DNA of 21,612 nucleotides, from the IMG/VR virus record IMGVR_UViG_3300036944_001659, positions 1 to 21,612 of that record. One strand, 5' to 3'. The stretch comes from a virus. The notes under the pieces were generated by a model, which saw nothing but the letters and a program-made list of their open reading frames with translations, was not told where the DNA came from and searched no databases. The translations under genes were made by a program, and so were the position numbers. Positions 9,167-15,552 of the stretch are shown here, one piece after another. How positions within the stretch are numbered: the first letter of the stretch is position 1; the number at the start of each line of letters is the position of its first letter.

Positions 9167-10320
9167 TACTCTATAAATACTTTTTTAGATTTCATTTGAT
9201 TCATTAAAGTTCGAAGTGCTGTACATGTATCAACTACACAGTACCCCTCTGTATTTAATGATGCAATTGGACCACCTGTCTGTGCTTCGGCTGTCTTCAT
9301 TGCTTCTCCTATATTTTGTAATGCATCAATAATTATCGCTAAAAAGTTATCTAACTGGTTACCCAGTACTGCTGGCTCTCTTACTCCATCTGGAGAGGTT
9401 CTTGCTTTTGATCCTAAATATATTTCTTTTGCATCTAAACAGAGATATTCTGTTCCATCCAGATTTACTGTATTGGCATTTAATCCTACTGATTCTTTAG
9501 CTGAAAGAAGTATACTATCTTCTTTTGCATTAAAGTACAACCGTCCTGCATTAATTACTACTTGATTACCTTTGTATTGATCTGAGGGTTTTGGATTTAC
9601 ATTGTAAGAATCTCTTTTAGTATTTGCAGCTATCAGACCTACTTTATGGTTTGATAGAAAGTACATTGAGTTTGGATCCTTGTTTATATCTTCAGTAATA
9701 TAATCAACTCCGTTAGTTGTTTTTATTTGCCCGTTGCTAATTAATAGATACGGCTGTCCATTATTTGTTGGATCTACTAATTTATTTAAGATTGCAGAGC
9801 TACCTCCTATCCTTATAGATTGGCCTTGTCTTCCTTCAATTAAAGTATCCCCAGGAAATGGAAATAGCGGATTCACATCATACAGCTCTTGAAACCCTTG
9901 CCCTAAGTACTTACTTTTATTATATCCAGGATCTGGTATTGCGTTATGATTTGGTGCCCCCCATAAATTAACTATGTCACTATAGTATGTAACTGTTTCT
10001 GATGTATTTGACTGTACGTCTGATGATGGAGCTTGAACTAATAAGACTATTTCATTTTTTAATGGATACTGTTTAATACCCATGGCAAGTGGTAAAGCAG
10101 ATTCTTCAGGTCCTACCTCTTTTCTGCTGGCATCTAGAAGCTTATACTTAATAGCTCCAATAGGTAACACATTTCCTGTCTTATCTAAAAAAGGTCTCGA
10201 GTCATCTAGTTTAACATCTGTTACCTTCCCGTAGATGATAGTTTCTGAAGTTGTCATAGGAACTCCATAGCTATTAGCTATAGAAGATATCCGGCTACCT
10301 AATCCATATCCTACTGCCAT
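9166..10320 (-). CDS. Baseplate hub / tail-spike-like protein (gp5 position)
   Basis: 384 residues. Residues ~25-100 resemble an OB-fold-like module (IIYGKVTDVKLDDSRPF, later YPLKNEIVLLVQAPSSD). FPFPGDTLIEGRQGQSIRIG near 155-175 is typical of gpV/gp5-type proteins. Residues ~270-320 are a run of short beta repeats (AKESVGLNANTVNLDGTEYL, LDAKEIYLGSKA, EPAVLGNQL) like the beta-helical needle and tail end of gp5/VgrG-type spikes. Such proteins form the trimeric puncturing device at the baseplate centre. I see no lysozyme domain, unlike T4 gp5. Position upstream of the gp25/gp6/gp7-like genes agrees with the T4 order. C-terminal ~60 residues are helical. Confidence 0.75.
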   Translation of the reverse strand: MAVGYGLGSRISSIANSYGVPMTTSETIIYGKVTDVKLDDSRPFLDKTGNVLPIGAIKYKLLDASRKEVGPEESALPLAMGIKQYPLKNEIVLLVQAPSSDVQSNTSETVTYYSDIVNLWGAPNHNAIPDPGYNKSKYLGQGFQELYDVNPLFPFPGDTLIEGRQGQSIRIGGSSAILNKLVDPTNNGQPYLLISNGQIKTTNGVDYITEDINKDPNSMYFLSNHKVGLIAANTKRDSYNVNPKPSDQYKGNQVVINAGRLYFNAKEDSILLSAKESVGLNANTVNLDGTEYLCLDAKEIYLGSKARTSPDGVREPAVLGNQLDNFLAIIIDALQNIGEAMKTAEAQTGGPIASLNTEGYCVVDTCTALRTLMNQMKSKKVFIE

Positions 10321-10667
10321 TACTCCTCTTTTTTATCTAAATCCTTACCTAACTCTTGACTCTGTTCCATCAACTTTGCAAGCTCTTCTGGGTCAAAGAA
10401 GTCAGCTGCATCTTTTCCTCCACCTGATTCAAGTCTTTGCACAAGAGCTACCATCTTAATTAAGTGCTCATCGTTTTTAACTCCTACCTCTAGATACTCT
10501 TTAATCATAGGTACAACTAAAGTTGCATCACCTATGTTCTCTATAAGAGGTTTAAGCTCTCCAATAAGTCCATTGATTTGCTTGTCTTTTGTTCGAGAAT
10601 TATCGTAAATCTCTTTCAGTACATCGGAAACGGTCTTTTTCCCAAAAATCGTTGTATCTAATCCCAT
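10320..10667 (-). CDS. Hypothetical protein at head of baseplate operon
   Basis: 115 residues, acidic and mainly helical, unrecognised. N-terminus MGLDTTIFGKKTVSDVLKEI; the middle (GELKPLIENIGDATLVVPMI) is a Leu/Ile-rich helix pair; the end is strongly charged (LMEQSQELGKDLDKKEE). No membrane segment. It overlaps the spike-like gene at one base, so the two are co-translated. It is the first gene after a 33-base gap holding TATTTATA and an AT-rich leader, and may open the structural transcription unit. Possible virion assembly factor; the sequence gives nothing firmer. Confidence 0.72.
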   Translation of the reverse strand: MGLDTTIFGKKTVSDVLKEIYDNSRTKDKQINGLIGELKPLIENIGDATLVVPMIKEYLEVGVKNDEHLIKMVALVQRLESGGGKDAADFFDPEELAKLMEQSQELGKDLDKKEE

Positions 10668-10700
10668 ACTCTATTTATTTTATAAATATCCTGAGATATA

Positions 10701-11396
10701 TTACTGAATGTGGTATCCTGCTTCCTGGTAGGAATTATACAGTTTGTAGAATTCTTCTTTGAGTTTTGAGATTACTCTGGTTAAGGTAGGTGTTTCACAT
10801 TCTGTAATTTCTCGAATGTATATGTAAAGTGCTTTTTTTCTGAAGATCTCTAAATCGTAACGTGTTTTAAATAGAGTAAGAACTGCATCTGCTACTTTTT
10901 GATCTTGTTCTTTTGGAAATATAGTCTCTATTTCATCATACATTAAATCCACATACTGATTAACTAGGTTTGCAATTGTAATCTTTTGAGTTGATTCATC
11001 ATCTAACCCTGTTTCATAAGAATCTTGCATCTCATCAAAAGAGCCAACCTGTTTAAGTCTCTTATAGTTCTTATTGTTGTAGTTAATTAACCATCTTTTT
11101 ACAATGGTTTGAAAATAAGAAAACGCTTTTGCACCATTAGTTGGATCAAAGCGATGTATTTTCTCTTCTACTAGGATTGATATGATCTCTAGCTTTAGGT
11201 CTTCAATATCATGAACATCTGTATAATAGAATTTGAAGGTGTGAATAATGTTCTCTACTAGTTTGTAGAAAGGGTAATAGATTTCTCGTGTAAAGATCTT
11301 ATCGCGTAAAACAGGGTCAGAGGTGTTATTGTATCGCACAATAGCATCCTCTGTTCCTTGAGTAAAGTAGTAGTTATTATTTTTTGGTTTTTCCAT
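10701..11396 (-). CDS. Sigma-factor-like protein, possible late sigma (gp55 role)
   Basis: 231 residues. Residues ~44-115 match the layout of sigma-70 region 2: helix YKLVENIIHTFKFYYTDVHD, then IEDLKLEIISILVEEKIHRF, DPTNGAKAFSYFQTIVKRWL and a basic NYNNKNYKRLK. Compare the general 'eDLvQEvfl.~~rFdp..~F.~yl...~rn' pattern. There is no obvious region 4 helix-turn-helix, which fits small phage late sigmas such as T4 gp55, a protein that directs host core polymerase to TATAAATA-type promoters with clamp help. It sits directly upstream of the structural block it would switch on. The gene overlaps its upstream neighbour by 20 bases, and a TATAAATAC sits ~22 bases before the start. Family call is moderate; the gp55 role is inferred. 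Confidence 0.68.
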   Translation of the reverse strand: MEKPKNNNYYFTQGTEDAIVRYNNTSDPVLRDKIFTREIYYPFYKLVENIIHTFKFYYTDVHDIEDLKLEIISILVEEKIHRFDPTNGAKAFSYFQTIVKRWLINYNNKNYKRLKQVGSFDEMQDSYETGLDDESTQKITIANLVNQYVDLMYDEIETIFPKEQDQKVADAVLTLFKTRYDLEIFRKKALYIYIREITECETPTLTRVISKLKEEFYKLYNSYQEAGYHIQ

Positions 11397-11670
11397 AATC
11401 GTCTGGGAGACGGAAGGTATTTATATCGCTTTGTATTTCTTTCATAAAGTTAAAAAATGTTCCCAACTCATCATCAGCTCTAAAATGCCCTTTCTCGTCT
11501 ATTTTGTCTAGGTATAAATTTGATTCGACTATAATATCGGAAATTCTACGTAAGTATCCTACTTGGTATTCTATCACGTCTTCTTGCCTAATCACCTTGT
11601 TGTTTAAATTCCAAATAACAAAAATAGCAACTGCTAATAAAATTGATAAAACTAAAATAACTACTCCCAT
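11377..11670 (-). CDS. Small membrane-anchored protein, cytoplasmic helical tail
   Basis: 97 residues. Residues 2-21 (VVILVLSILLAVAIFVIWNL) are a clean single N-terminal membrane span followed by a basic NNKVIRQ, predicting N-out/C-in anchoring. The rest is soluble and helical, with acidic DDELGTFFNFMKEIQSDINT near residues 68-87. I recall similar small 'TM plus DDE.G.fF..~keIq..l' proteins in T4-like phages of marine bacteria, without known function. It lies between the HD hydrolase (2-base gap) and the sigma-like gene (20-base overlap), so the three are probably co-expressed. Confidence 0.75.
   Translation of the reverse strand: MGVVILVLSILLAVAIFVIWNLNNKVIRQEDVIEYQVGYLRRISDIIVESNLYLDKIDEKGHFRADDELGTFFNFMKEIQSDINTFRLPDDYGKTKK
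11418..11425 (-). promoter_or_regulatory. T4-late-promoter-like TATAAATAC before the sigma-like gene
   Basis: Minus-strand TATAAATA followed by CC, ~22 bases before the start at 11396 and inside the upstream coding sequence. It matches the T4 late consensus, but is also simply the codons for I-N-T. Confidence 0.3.
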
Positions 11671-11671
11671 C

Positions 11672-12409
11672 TTAAATATTTTTAACTAAATTCATTAATC
11701 CTTCTGAGGAGTTAACTTTTTTACCTGTTGAAGAGGTTGTCTTCTCTACCTTAGGTGTTGATGTCCCTCCTTCGTTTTTCCATCTATCGTACTCTACCTT
11801 AGAAGCTAAGAAGTCTGCCTGGTGTAGTACATATACTAGGTTAGTTCTTAATTTAGAGCTAGGATTGAAAGACATGTAGTATGGTTTGTTAACATCATCA
11901 TAAACTCCATCATGTAACTTAATTGCTAGGAATTCTTTCTCATTCATAGCTATACCATTTTGCTGAAGAATAAATAAAGATCTATCCTGGATAAGCATAA
12001 ATGAAAGGTTTTCATTATGTGTATACAATTCACCTAGTTTATCTTGTCTCCACTTATCAGTTTGCTGGATGTAGTTAGGCTCTCCTTTGAACCCAATTTT
12101 CCCCAAGTCGTGATTAAGAGCAGCAAACACTAATTCCTCATCAGTAAAATCTACATTAGCTCCAAATTCCTCCCATAACTGTTTGGTCTTTATAGCACAA
12201 TGAACCACTCGATTGACATGGTCAATATAACCTCCAGGGAAAGCGTTATGGAAAGAAGGTTTACCCGAAGCCGGAGCAAGGATCATCTCCTCACTTAAAG
12301 ATTGATAAAGAGATAATAACTTCTCTTTACGTTCACCGGTTATAAAGGTATCAACAATCTTGAGATGCTTATCCCAATTCTTTTGTATTTGCTCTGCCGA
12401 AAGATTCAT
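11672..12409 (-). CDS. HD-domain metal-dependent phosphohydrolase
   Basis: 245 residues. HD-superfamily metal ligands are visible in order: H64 in GGYIDHVNRVVHCAI, H100-D101 in AALNHDLGKIGFKG, H131 or H167 (LAIKLHDGVYDD), and D199 in VYVLHQADFLASKV. The C-terminal ~40 residues are Ser/Thr/Lys-rich and probably disordered. HD enzymes use one or two metal ions to hydrolyse phosphate esters (nucleotides, cyclic nucleotides, nucleic acid ends); the substrate cannot be read from sequence. T4-like phages often carry such enzymes for nucleotide metabolism, so a nucleotide or signalling-nucleotide substrate is a reasonable inference. Start at 12409 overlaps the stop of the upstream gene by one base. 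Confidence 0.85.
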   Translation of the reverse strand: MNLSAEQIQKNWDKHLKIVDTFITGERKEKLLSLYQSLSEEMILAPASGKPSFHNAFPGGYIDHVNRVVHCAIKTKQLWEEFGANVDFTDEELVFAALNHDLGKIGFKGEPNYIQQTDKWRQDKLGELYTHNENLSFMLIQDRSLFILQQNGIAMNEKEFLAIKLHDGVYDDVNKPYYMSFNPSSKLRTNLVYVLHQADFLASKVEYDRWKNEGGTSTPKVEKTTSSTGKKVNSSEGLMNLVKNI

Positions 12410-12774
12410 TAGTCTTGGTGCTCGGTATTTAAAATAGTGCGAATATCCCCTATATCCTCAAGTACTTTACCTACTTTATCATAAGCTGCATCTTGATTTG
12501 CAGTACGGATATTATATCCGATTAACTTGACTTCCGCTTCTAAACGTTCTAATTTGTTTAAAATTACTTCTTTTGTTCTCATTTTTTTTATTTTATTTAT
12601 TAAATTAATTCTATTATATAATCCTATTATATCTTGATAATATAGTGAAGTTATGAAATTTTTTGCAGAAAGGCAACTCTTGAGAAAAGGATGTACAACA
12701 TACACGATTCGCCGCGCAATTTCCTTATATACCCGAACCAGTACCCACCCAATATACCAAAGAATATCCCCCAT
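12409..12774 (-). CDS. Hypothetical protein; start ambiguous (121 or 57 residues)
   Basis: Two readings are possible. The long frame from 12774 gives 121 residues, with a hydrophobic/basic N-terminus (MGDILWYIGWVLVRVYKEIA) starting 4 bases after the upstream stop. The short one starts at ATG 12580-12582 (MRTKEVILNKLERLEAEVKL) and gives 57 residues of charged coiled-coil-like helix. The short form is backed by a TTG-N20-TAACTTCA site at 12646-12676 and an A-rich leader. The long form is backed by ~64 codons without a stop through very AT-rich DNA, where chance would usually give one. Both may be made. Function unknown; overlaps the HD gene by one base. Confidence 0.6.
   Translation of the reverse strand: MGDILWYIGWVLVRVYKEIARRIVYVVHPFLKSCLSAKNFITSLYYQDIIGLYNRINLINKIKKMRTKEVILNKLERLEAEVKLIGYNIRTANQDAAYDKVGKVLEDIGDIRTILNTEHQD
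12646..12676 (-). promoter_or_regulatory. Degenerate promoter inside the 121-residue frame
   Basis: AGTTG with TTG at 12674-12676, exactly 20 bp, then TAACTTCA 12646-12653. The -33 side (AAGAGTTGCC) is the same as in the early promoters; the -7 box is weaker. It would drive the short 57-residue form and the HD gene. Confidence 0.45.
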
Positions 12775-12778
12775 AACG

Positions 12779-13411
12779 TTAAAATTCTACTACATCACCA
12801 ATTTGAAAGAGAGAGCCAATGTCTCTTAACTTATCCAAGGCAGTAAGACTGCCTACTTTGAAGAACTCTCTTGAGGATCCTTTATCACTTGATACCCTAC
12901 AGTGGTCAAAATACTTGTGCATTTGTGTTTCTACGGAAAAGGCTTTGCCTTTTTTTAAAGGAAGAGCGTACTTAGGTTCCCATTCATAGAGAGTGCCGGC
13001 CGTATTTATCCCATTGGTTCTCCCTTCAACAGTACCTTTGGTCATTCCTATCTTGATAAGGTCAGGGTACCCGGCATTCACAAGGATATACACGTATTCT
13101 ACATTATCGGCCACCCTTGATTTAATTTGTTTATTTTCTATGCCATATAAATACCTCCAGGAGAACTGGGGATTATTATCAATATTATGAGAGGGTAGCT
13201 CTACTACGTATTTGGCCGAATAAAAATCTAGGATTTTATCCGGAGAAATATGTTGGGCTTTGGCTTGTAATCGTTCAAAGTTATCCTTCCACACCTGTCC
13301 CTTATCACTATCAATGGCCGGTAACTGATTCCCGGAAACATCCACAAGAAGAATATCTCCTTGGTCCTCCAAGGCAAAAGCCTTATTTCTGTCAATTTTG
13401 TGTAAATACAT
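12779..13411 (-). CDS. T5orf172 / MUG113-type GIY-YIG superfamily protein
   Basis: 210 residues. The C-terminal half matches the T5orf172 layout: YVYILVNAGYPDLIKIGMTK at 106-125 (the Y-Y..KIG core corresponding to GIY-YIG), R131 in EGRTNGINTAGT, E161 and H165 in FSVETQMHKYFDHCRV, and REFFKV at 181-186. These are the residues used for metal-dependent phosphodiester cleavage in GIY-YIG nucleases. The N-terminal ~100 residues have no family I recognise and may bind DNA or a partner. It may be a DNA nuclease used in host takeover or repair, or a freestanding homing-type relic. It lies 3 bases after the membrane-protein gene and shares its promoter. Confidence 0.82.
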   Translation of the reverse strand: MYLHKIDRNKAFALEDQGDILLVDVSGNQLPAIDSDKGQVWKDNFERLQAKAQHISPDKILDFYSAKYVVELPSHNIDNNPQFSWRYLYGIENKQIKSRVADNVEYVYILVNAGYPDLIKIGMTKGTVEGRTNGINTAGTLYEWEPKYALPLKKGKAFSVETQMHKYFDHCRVSSDKGSSREFFKVGSLTALDKLRDIGSLFQIGDVVEF

Positions 13412-13414
13412 AAC

Positions 13415-13597
13415 CTAGTTTTTAATGTAAAAATAAATCATAGAGAGAATGACCAAAGGCCAGAGGGTGATGGAGATAAAAATCTCCTTAGGGGTATAGG
13501 GTTCCACCATTCGGGTAAGCCTGATAAGCCTATCGGAGGCAAAGGCTACTACATAGCCTATGACAAGGTACCAAGCAAAATATTCTATAACACTCAT
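13415..13597 (-). CDS. Small two-span membrane protein
   Basis: 60 residues with two hydrophobic segments: residues ~5-21 (EYFAWYLVIGYVVAFAS) and ~39-57 (IFISITLWPLVILSMIYFY), joined by a basic loop (DRLIRLTRMVEPYTPK). The positive loop predicts both ends outside and the loop in the cytoplasm. No catalytic motif. It has its own early-type promoter at 13616-13646, whose -33 element lies inside the 3' end of the upstream gene. Small membrane proteins like this often alter the host envelope, act in superinfection exclusion or serve as holin-like factors, but nothing here distinguishes these. Confidence 0.75.
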   Translation of the reverse strand: MSVIEYFAWYLVIGYVVAFASDRLIRLTRMVEPYTPKEIFISITLWPLVILSMIYFYIKN

Positions 13598-13615
13598 TGA
13601 TTTATTATTTCATAA

Positions 13616-13646
13616 TAAAGATATGAAATTAATCTTGAATCTCCAA
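13616..13646 (-). promoter_or_regulatory. Early-type promoter for small membrane protein
   Basis: TTG (13644-13646), 20 bp, TATCTTTA (13616-13623). It lacks the AGGTAT extension of the other early sites. The -33 box is inside the coding end of the upstream gene. A perfect 7-bp stem (TTTATTA/TAATAAA) sits just downstream. Confidence 0.65.
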
Positions 13647-14060
13647 CTCCCTACAAAAGAAAAGATCGTAATACTTTTTTATTAAAGCACAATTCTCGTA
13701 ATACTCAATACCTTCGAAAAATTCTAGCATTTCTTCCAAAGCGTATTTTATGGCTTGGGGTGAGAACTCATCCTCCAAGGAGGAAAGCGTATCTGACTGT
13801 AACCTATCGACTCTCTCCAAGTATCTTATAAGACCTGTAAAGTACTTTAACTTTATACTTTCACTTACTCTATCATAATCTTTTGCAAATCGTACCTTGT
13901 ACAATTGATCGACAATGAAATAGTTCTCCACCCCTCTTACCACCATGCCAAAAAGCGTGAAGGAATTGTCCAAGACATCCTCCACTCCATTCTCTTTATA
14001 GATCTCCTCATCTCCCAAGGAAAACATATTGAAAAGATTATCTGCATTTAGGTCTTTCAC
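13629..14060 (-). CDS. Hypothetical helical protein with GTG start
   Basis: 143 residues, acidic, unrecognised. The start is GTG at 14058-14060, giving MKDLNADNLFNMFSLGDEEI; the next in-frame ATG is Met12, so GTG or that Met is used. The sequence is alpha-helical with aromatic-rich stretches (YFTGLIRYLERVDRL; EEMLEFFEGIEYYEN) and two Cys near the end (ENCALIKKYYDLFFCRELEI). No membrane span. A weaker promoter match (TTTG, 20 bp, TATATTAA) lies at 14072-14102. Its last codons contain the -33 box of the next gene's promoter. Confidence 0.7.
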   Translation of the reverse strand: MKDLNADNLFNMFSLGDEEIYKENGVEDVLDNSFTLFGMVVRGVENYFIVDQLYKVRFAKDYDRVSESIKLKYFTGLIRYLERVDRLQSDTLSSLEDEFSPQAIKYALEEMLEFFEGIEYYENCALIKKYYDLFFCRELEIQD

Positions 14061-14071
14061 TGAGTTTTACT

Positions 14072-14102
14072 TTAATATAAATATATATTGTTTGTATAAC
14101 AA
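14072..14102 (-). promoter_or_regulatory. Weak promoter candidate for GTG-start gene
   Basis: TTTG, 20 bp, TATATTAA. It has exact spacing but a degenerate -7 box. It lies 12 bp before the GTG at 14060, in DNA that on the plus strand contains TATAAATA. Confidence 0.4.
14076..14083 (+). promoter_or_regulatory. T4-late-promoter-like TATAAATA
   Basis: Exact T4 late -10 element (TATAAATA, continuing TATATT), ~93 bp before the KTSC-like gene. A second copy is at 14398-14405, after that gene. AT-rich DNA makes chance matches likely. Confidence 0.35.
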
Positions 14103-14175
14103 AAAAATTGCCGGAAAATTTCCCGAGGATTTCTGGAAAATATATACAAAAGGTGATTTGGAATTATTTATTAAC

Positions 14176-14391
14176 ATGGAAGTATATGCAAACAAAAGCG
14201 GGAGGTCATCTGTCTATGCCTATATAATTGGGGCAGACTTCATATCTATTCAATTTAGAAATGGTAAGGTCTATAAATATTCTTATTCAAGGGCAGGAAG
14301 TTTTAATGTAGAGAGAATGAAGACTCTGGCCAGGCAGGGTATAGGATTGAATACCTTTATAAAGAGACAGGTTAATTTGAGGTATGGTTGA
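14176..14391 (+). CDS. KTSC-like small protein, only convincing plus-strand gene
   Basis: 71 residues from ATG 14176. The sequence follows KTSC-domain architecture: NKSGRSSVYAYII, then FISIQFRNGKVYKYSY (strand, Gly turn, 'vYrY' strand), SFNVERMKTLARQGIGLNTF and IKRQVNLRY. This matches the usual 'Y....~l.v.F.~G.vY.Y..Vp......~l..a.S.G.~fn..Ir..Y'. The family is common in phages; its role is unclear and it often sits beside RNA or lysyl-tRNA synthetase-related domains. The frame stays open upstream to an ATG at 14029, but those residues overlap the opposite gene and are not KTSC-like. A TATAAATA lies at 14076-14083. Confidence 0.7.
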   Translation: MEVYANKSGRSSVYAYIIGADFISIQFRNGKVYKYSYSRAGSFNVERMKTLARQGIGLNTFIKRQVNLRYG

Positions 14392-14452
14392 TACTTATAT
14401 AAATATATATTACCATAGTCTAAAAATCATCAGAAATATCTCTCTCAACTAA

Positions 14453-14479
14453 ACCCGGGGAACCCGACCACGATACCCG
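14453..14479. repeat. Small ACCCG cluster
   Basis: Three ACCCG (14453, 14462, 14475), the reverse complement of the CGGGT motif of the right-edge arrays, at roughly 9 and 13 bp. Weak on its own; reported because of the arrays elsewhere. Confidence 0.4.
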
Positions 14480-14505
14480 TGAGGGAAATATACTAGCAGT
14501 TTTCT

Positions 14506-14538
14506 GTCACCTTGCTGTCACCGTGACGTCACCTTGCC
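14506..14538. repeat. Three 11-bp repeats of GTCACC
   Basis: GTCACCTTGCT, GTCACCGTGAC, GTCACCTTGCC at exact 11-bp spacing (14506, 14517, 14528), with an internal GTCAC/GTGAC inverted pair. It lies between convergent genes, just before the terminator. Confidence 0.75.
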
Positions 14539-14545
14539 CATGGTC

Positions 14546-14570
14546 AAAAAAAAAGAGGCCTAAGCCTCTT
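14546..14570 (-). terminator. Strong intrinsic terminator, possibly bidirectional
   Basis: Minus sense AAGAGGC-TTAG-GCCTCTT followed by a run of T. The stop codon of the 88-residue gene is in the loop. Read on the plus strand the same stem is followed by CTTTAAATT, so it may also end the KTSC-like transcript. Confidence 0.85.
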
Positions 14571-14826
14571 CTTTAAATTCTACCAACTTCGAATACCTAT
14601 ATTTTACTTCTACTTTTTTATCCATTACAAAAGTAAAACCGGTGAACCATTTATCATCTACTGTTCCAATATTCAAATGATAATCCTCTACTAGTACTCT
14701 ATCATCTTCTCCAGACCTAATCTGTTTCATAAGACAATCATCATAATAGAATGTTGCCGATCCTTTACCTTGATGGATTCCATTTACTCTAAAAGGTACA
14801 CCTGCTAAAAATTTTTCTTTGTTCAT
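14560..14826 (-). CDS. Hypothetical early protein, beta-rich
   Basis: 88 residues, unrecognised. Alternating polar/hydrophobic strands dominate (VPFRVNGIHQGKGSATFYYD; WFTGFTFVMDKKVEVKYRYS), so a small beta barrel or sandwich is likely. No membrane segment; one Cys (DDCLMKQ). It is the last gene of the minus-strand early run before the convergent junction and stops inside the stem of a strong intrinsic terminator (14553-14570). Its own promoter is at 14854-14884 and the start context is GTTATGA-like (ACGTTATGAAC). Confidence 0.75.
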   Translation of the reverse strand: MNKEKFLAGVPFRVNGIHQGKGSATFYYDDCLMKQIRSGEDDRVLVEDYHLNIGTVDDKWFTGFTFVMDKKVEVKYRYSKLVEFKEEA

Positions 14827-14853
14827 AACGTTTCTTTGTTTAAGATTGATACC

Positions 14854-14884
14854 TAAAGATAAGGTAATCAGATCAAGTAAGCAA
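14854..14884 (-). promoter_or_regulatory. Early promoter, TTG-N20-TATCTTTA
   Basis: -33 TTG 14882-14884, -7 TATCTTTA 14854-14861, followed by GGTATCAA. Serves the 88-residue gene. Confidence 0.8.
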
Positions 14885-14891
14885 CTTTCTT

Positions 14892-15050
14892 TTAAACTAT
14901 TTGTGTAGACATTCTCTCTATCTTTCTATCCAATAGCTTTCGGCACTTATTGATTGGCTTACGTCTCATTGTGTCTCCTTGATGCTCTTTATAACTTGAT
15001 AAGGTTATACCTATCACAATTAATCCTATCATAGACACTATCTTATTCAT
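14892..15050 (-). CDS. Short protein with hydrophobic N-terminus (52 residues)
   Basis: Minus-strand ATG at 15048-15050 to TAA at 14892-14894. The first 20 residues (MNKIVSMIGLIVIGITLSSY) form a membrane span or uncleaved signal anchor; the rest is strongly basic (MRRKPINKCRKLLDRKIERM). It overlaps the end of the 75-residue gene by 8 bases, so it is probably translated by coupling. A second in-frame ATG preceded by AAGGAGACACA would give only the basic part (25 residues). A tiny membrane-tethered basic peptide is possible; function unknown. Confidence 0.55.
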   Translation of the reverse strand: MNKIVSMIGLIVIGITLSSYKEHQGDTMRRKPINKCRKLLDRKIERMSTQIV

Positions 15051-15270
15051 TGATAACAATACTTAAGCTTAATAGATCAACTGAGACTACTTTATTGTCT
15101 TTTGTTCTTATTACTCCTTCATCATTCTGGCTATGTATCTCTACTAGTATTCCTATTGTCTCTTTACCAAAGAATTTGTCTATGCCTTTGTAGACCATCC
15201 CTAGCATTGGAGAGGAGAGAGCCTCTATCTTACTTCCCCTCCCCTTCCATGTATTATATAACTCACTCAT
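15043..15270 (-). CDS. Hypothetical early protein (75 residues)
   Basis: Unrecognised. Begins MSELYNTWKGRGSKIEALSS; the second half reads like a small SH3-like beta barrel (KETIGILVEIHSQNDEGVIR, TKDNKVVSVDLLSLSIVIN). Such folds in phage proteins often bind nucleic acid or peptides, but that is a guess from strand pattern. The start overlaps the stop of the upstream gene (ATGA-type, one shared base), and its 3' end overlaps the short hydrophobic gene, so the three form one unit driven from 15520-15550. Confidence 0.72.
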   Translation of the reverse strand: MSELYNTWKGRGSKIEALSSPMLGMVYKGIDKFFGKETIGILVEIHSQNDEGVIRTKDNKVVSVDLLSLSIVINE

Positions 15271-15491
15271 TATACTGCCACTATGTCCAATAACTCAATA
15301 CCTTCTTTGATATTCTCAAGAGCTATCTTATAACCATATTGAATAGCCATCTGCATTAAAAGCATATCCATTGATCCATGATTGGCTTTTGCGAATGATT
15401 CCAAATCCTCTCTTGATTCTGGAGTTGCTACTATCCCACCTTGTAATCTTCTAAACTCGATTGCGAAAATCTCTTGAATGTCTTTTGTCAT
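15270..15491 (-). CDS. Hypothetical early protein (73 residues), helical
   Basis: Unrecognised, mostly alpha-helical: MTKDIQEIFAIEFRRLQGGI, then SREDLESFAKANHGSMDMLL and a final amphipathic helix (QYGYKIALENIKEGIELLDI). No membrane span or Cys. It is first in a three-gene unit with translational overlaps and has its own early promoter at 15520-15550. The leader ends in the shared AAGTTATGAC start context. Confidence 0.72.
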   Translation of the reverse strand: MTKDIQEIFAIEFRRLQGGIVATPESREDLESFAKANHGSMDMLLMQMAIQYGYKIALENIKEGIELLDIVAV

Positions 15492-15519
15492 AACTTATTG
15501 TTTTATTGATTAATATACC

Positions 15520-15550
15520 TAAAGATAATACTTCTAATTGTAACTTCCAA
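15520..15550 (-). promoter_or_regulatory. Early promoter for the three-gene unit
   Basis: -33 TTG 15548-15550, -7 TATCTTTA 15520-15527, then GGTATATTAA. Upstream part (AGTTGGAAGTTA) is nearly the same as at 18321-18351. Confidence 0.8.
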
Positions 15551-15552
15551 CT

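Noticed and set aside
11400-11412. CGTCT-CCC-AGACG hairpin before the sigma-like start as a riboregulator
   Set aside because: The bases are codons of the overlapping upstream gene, only 5 bp of stem; no further support.
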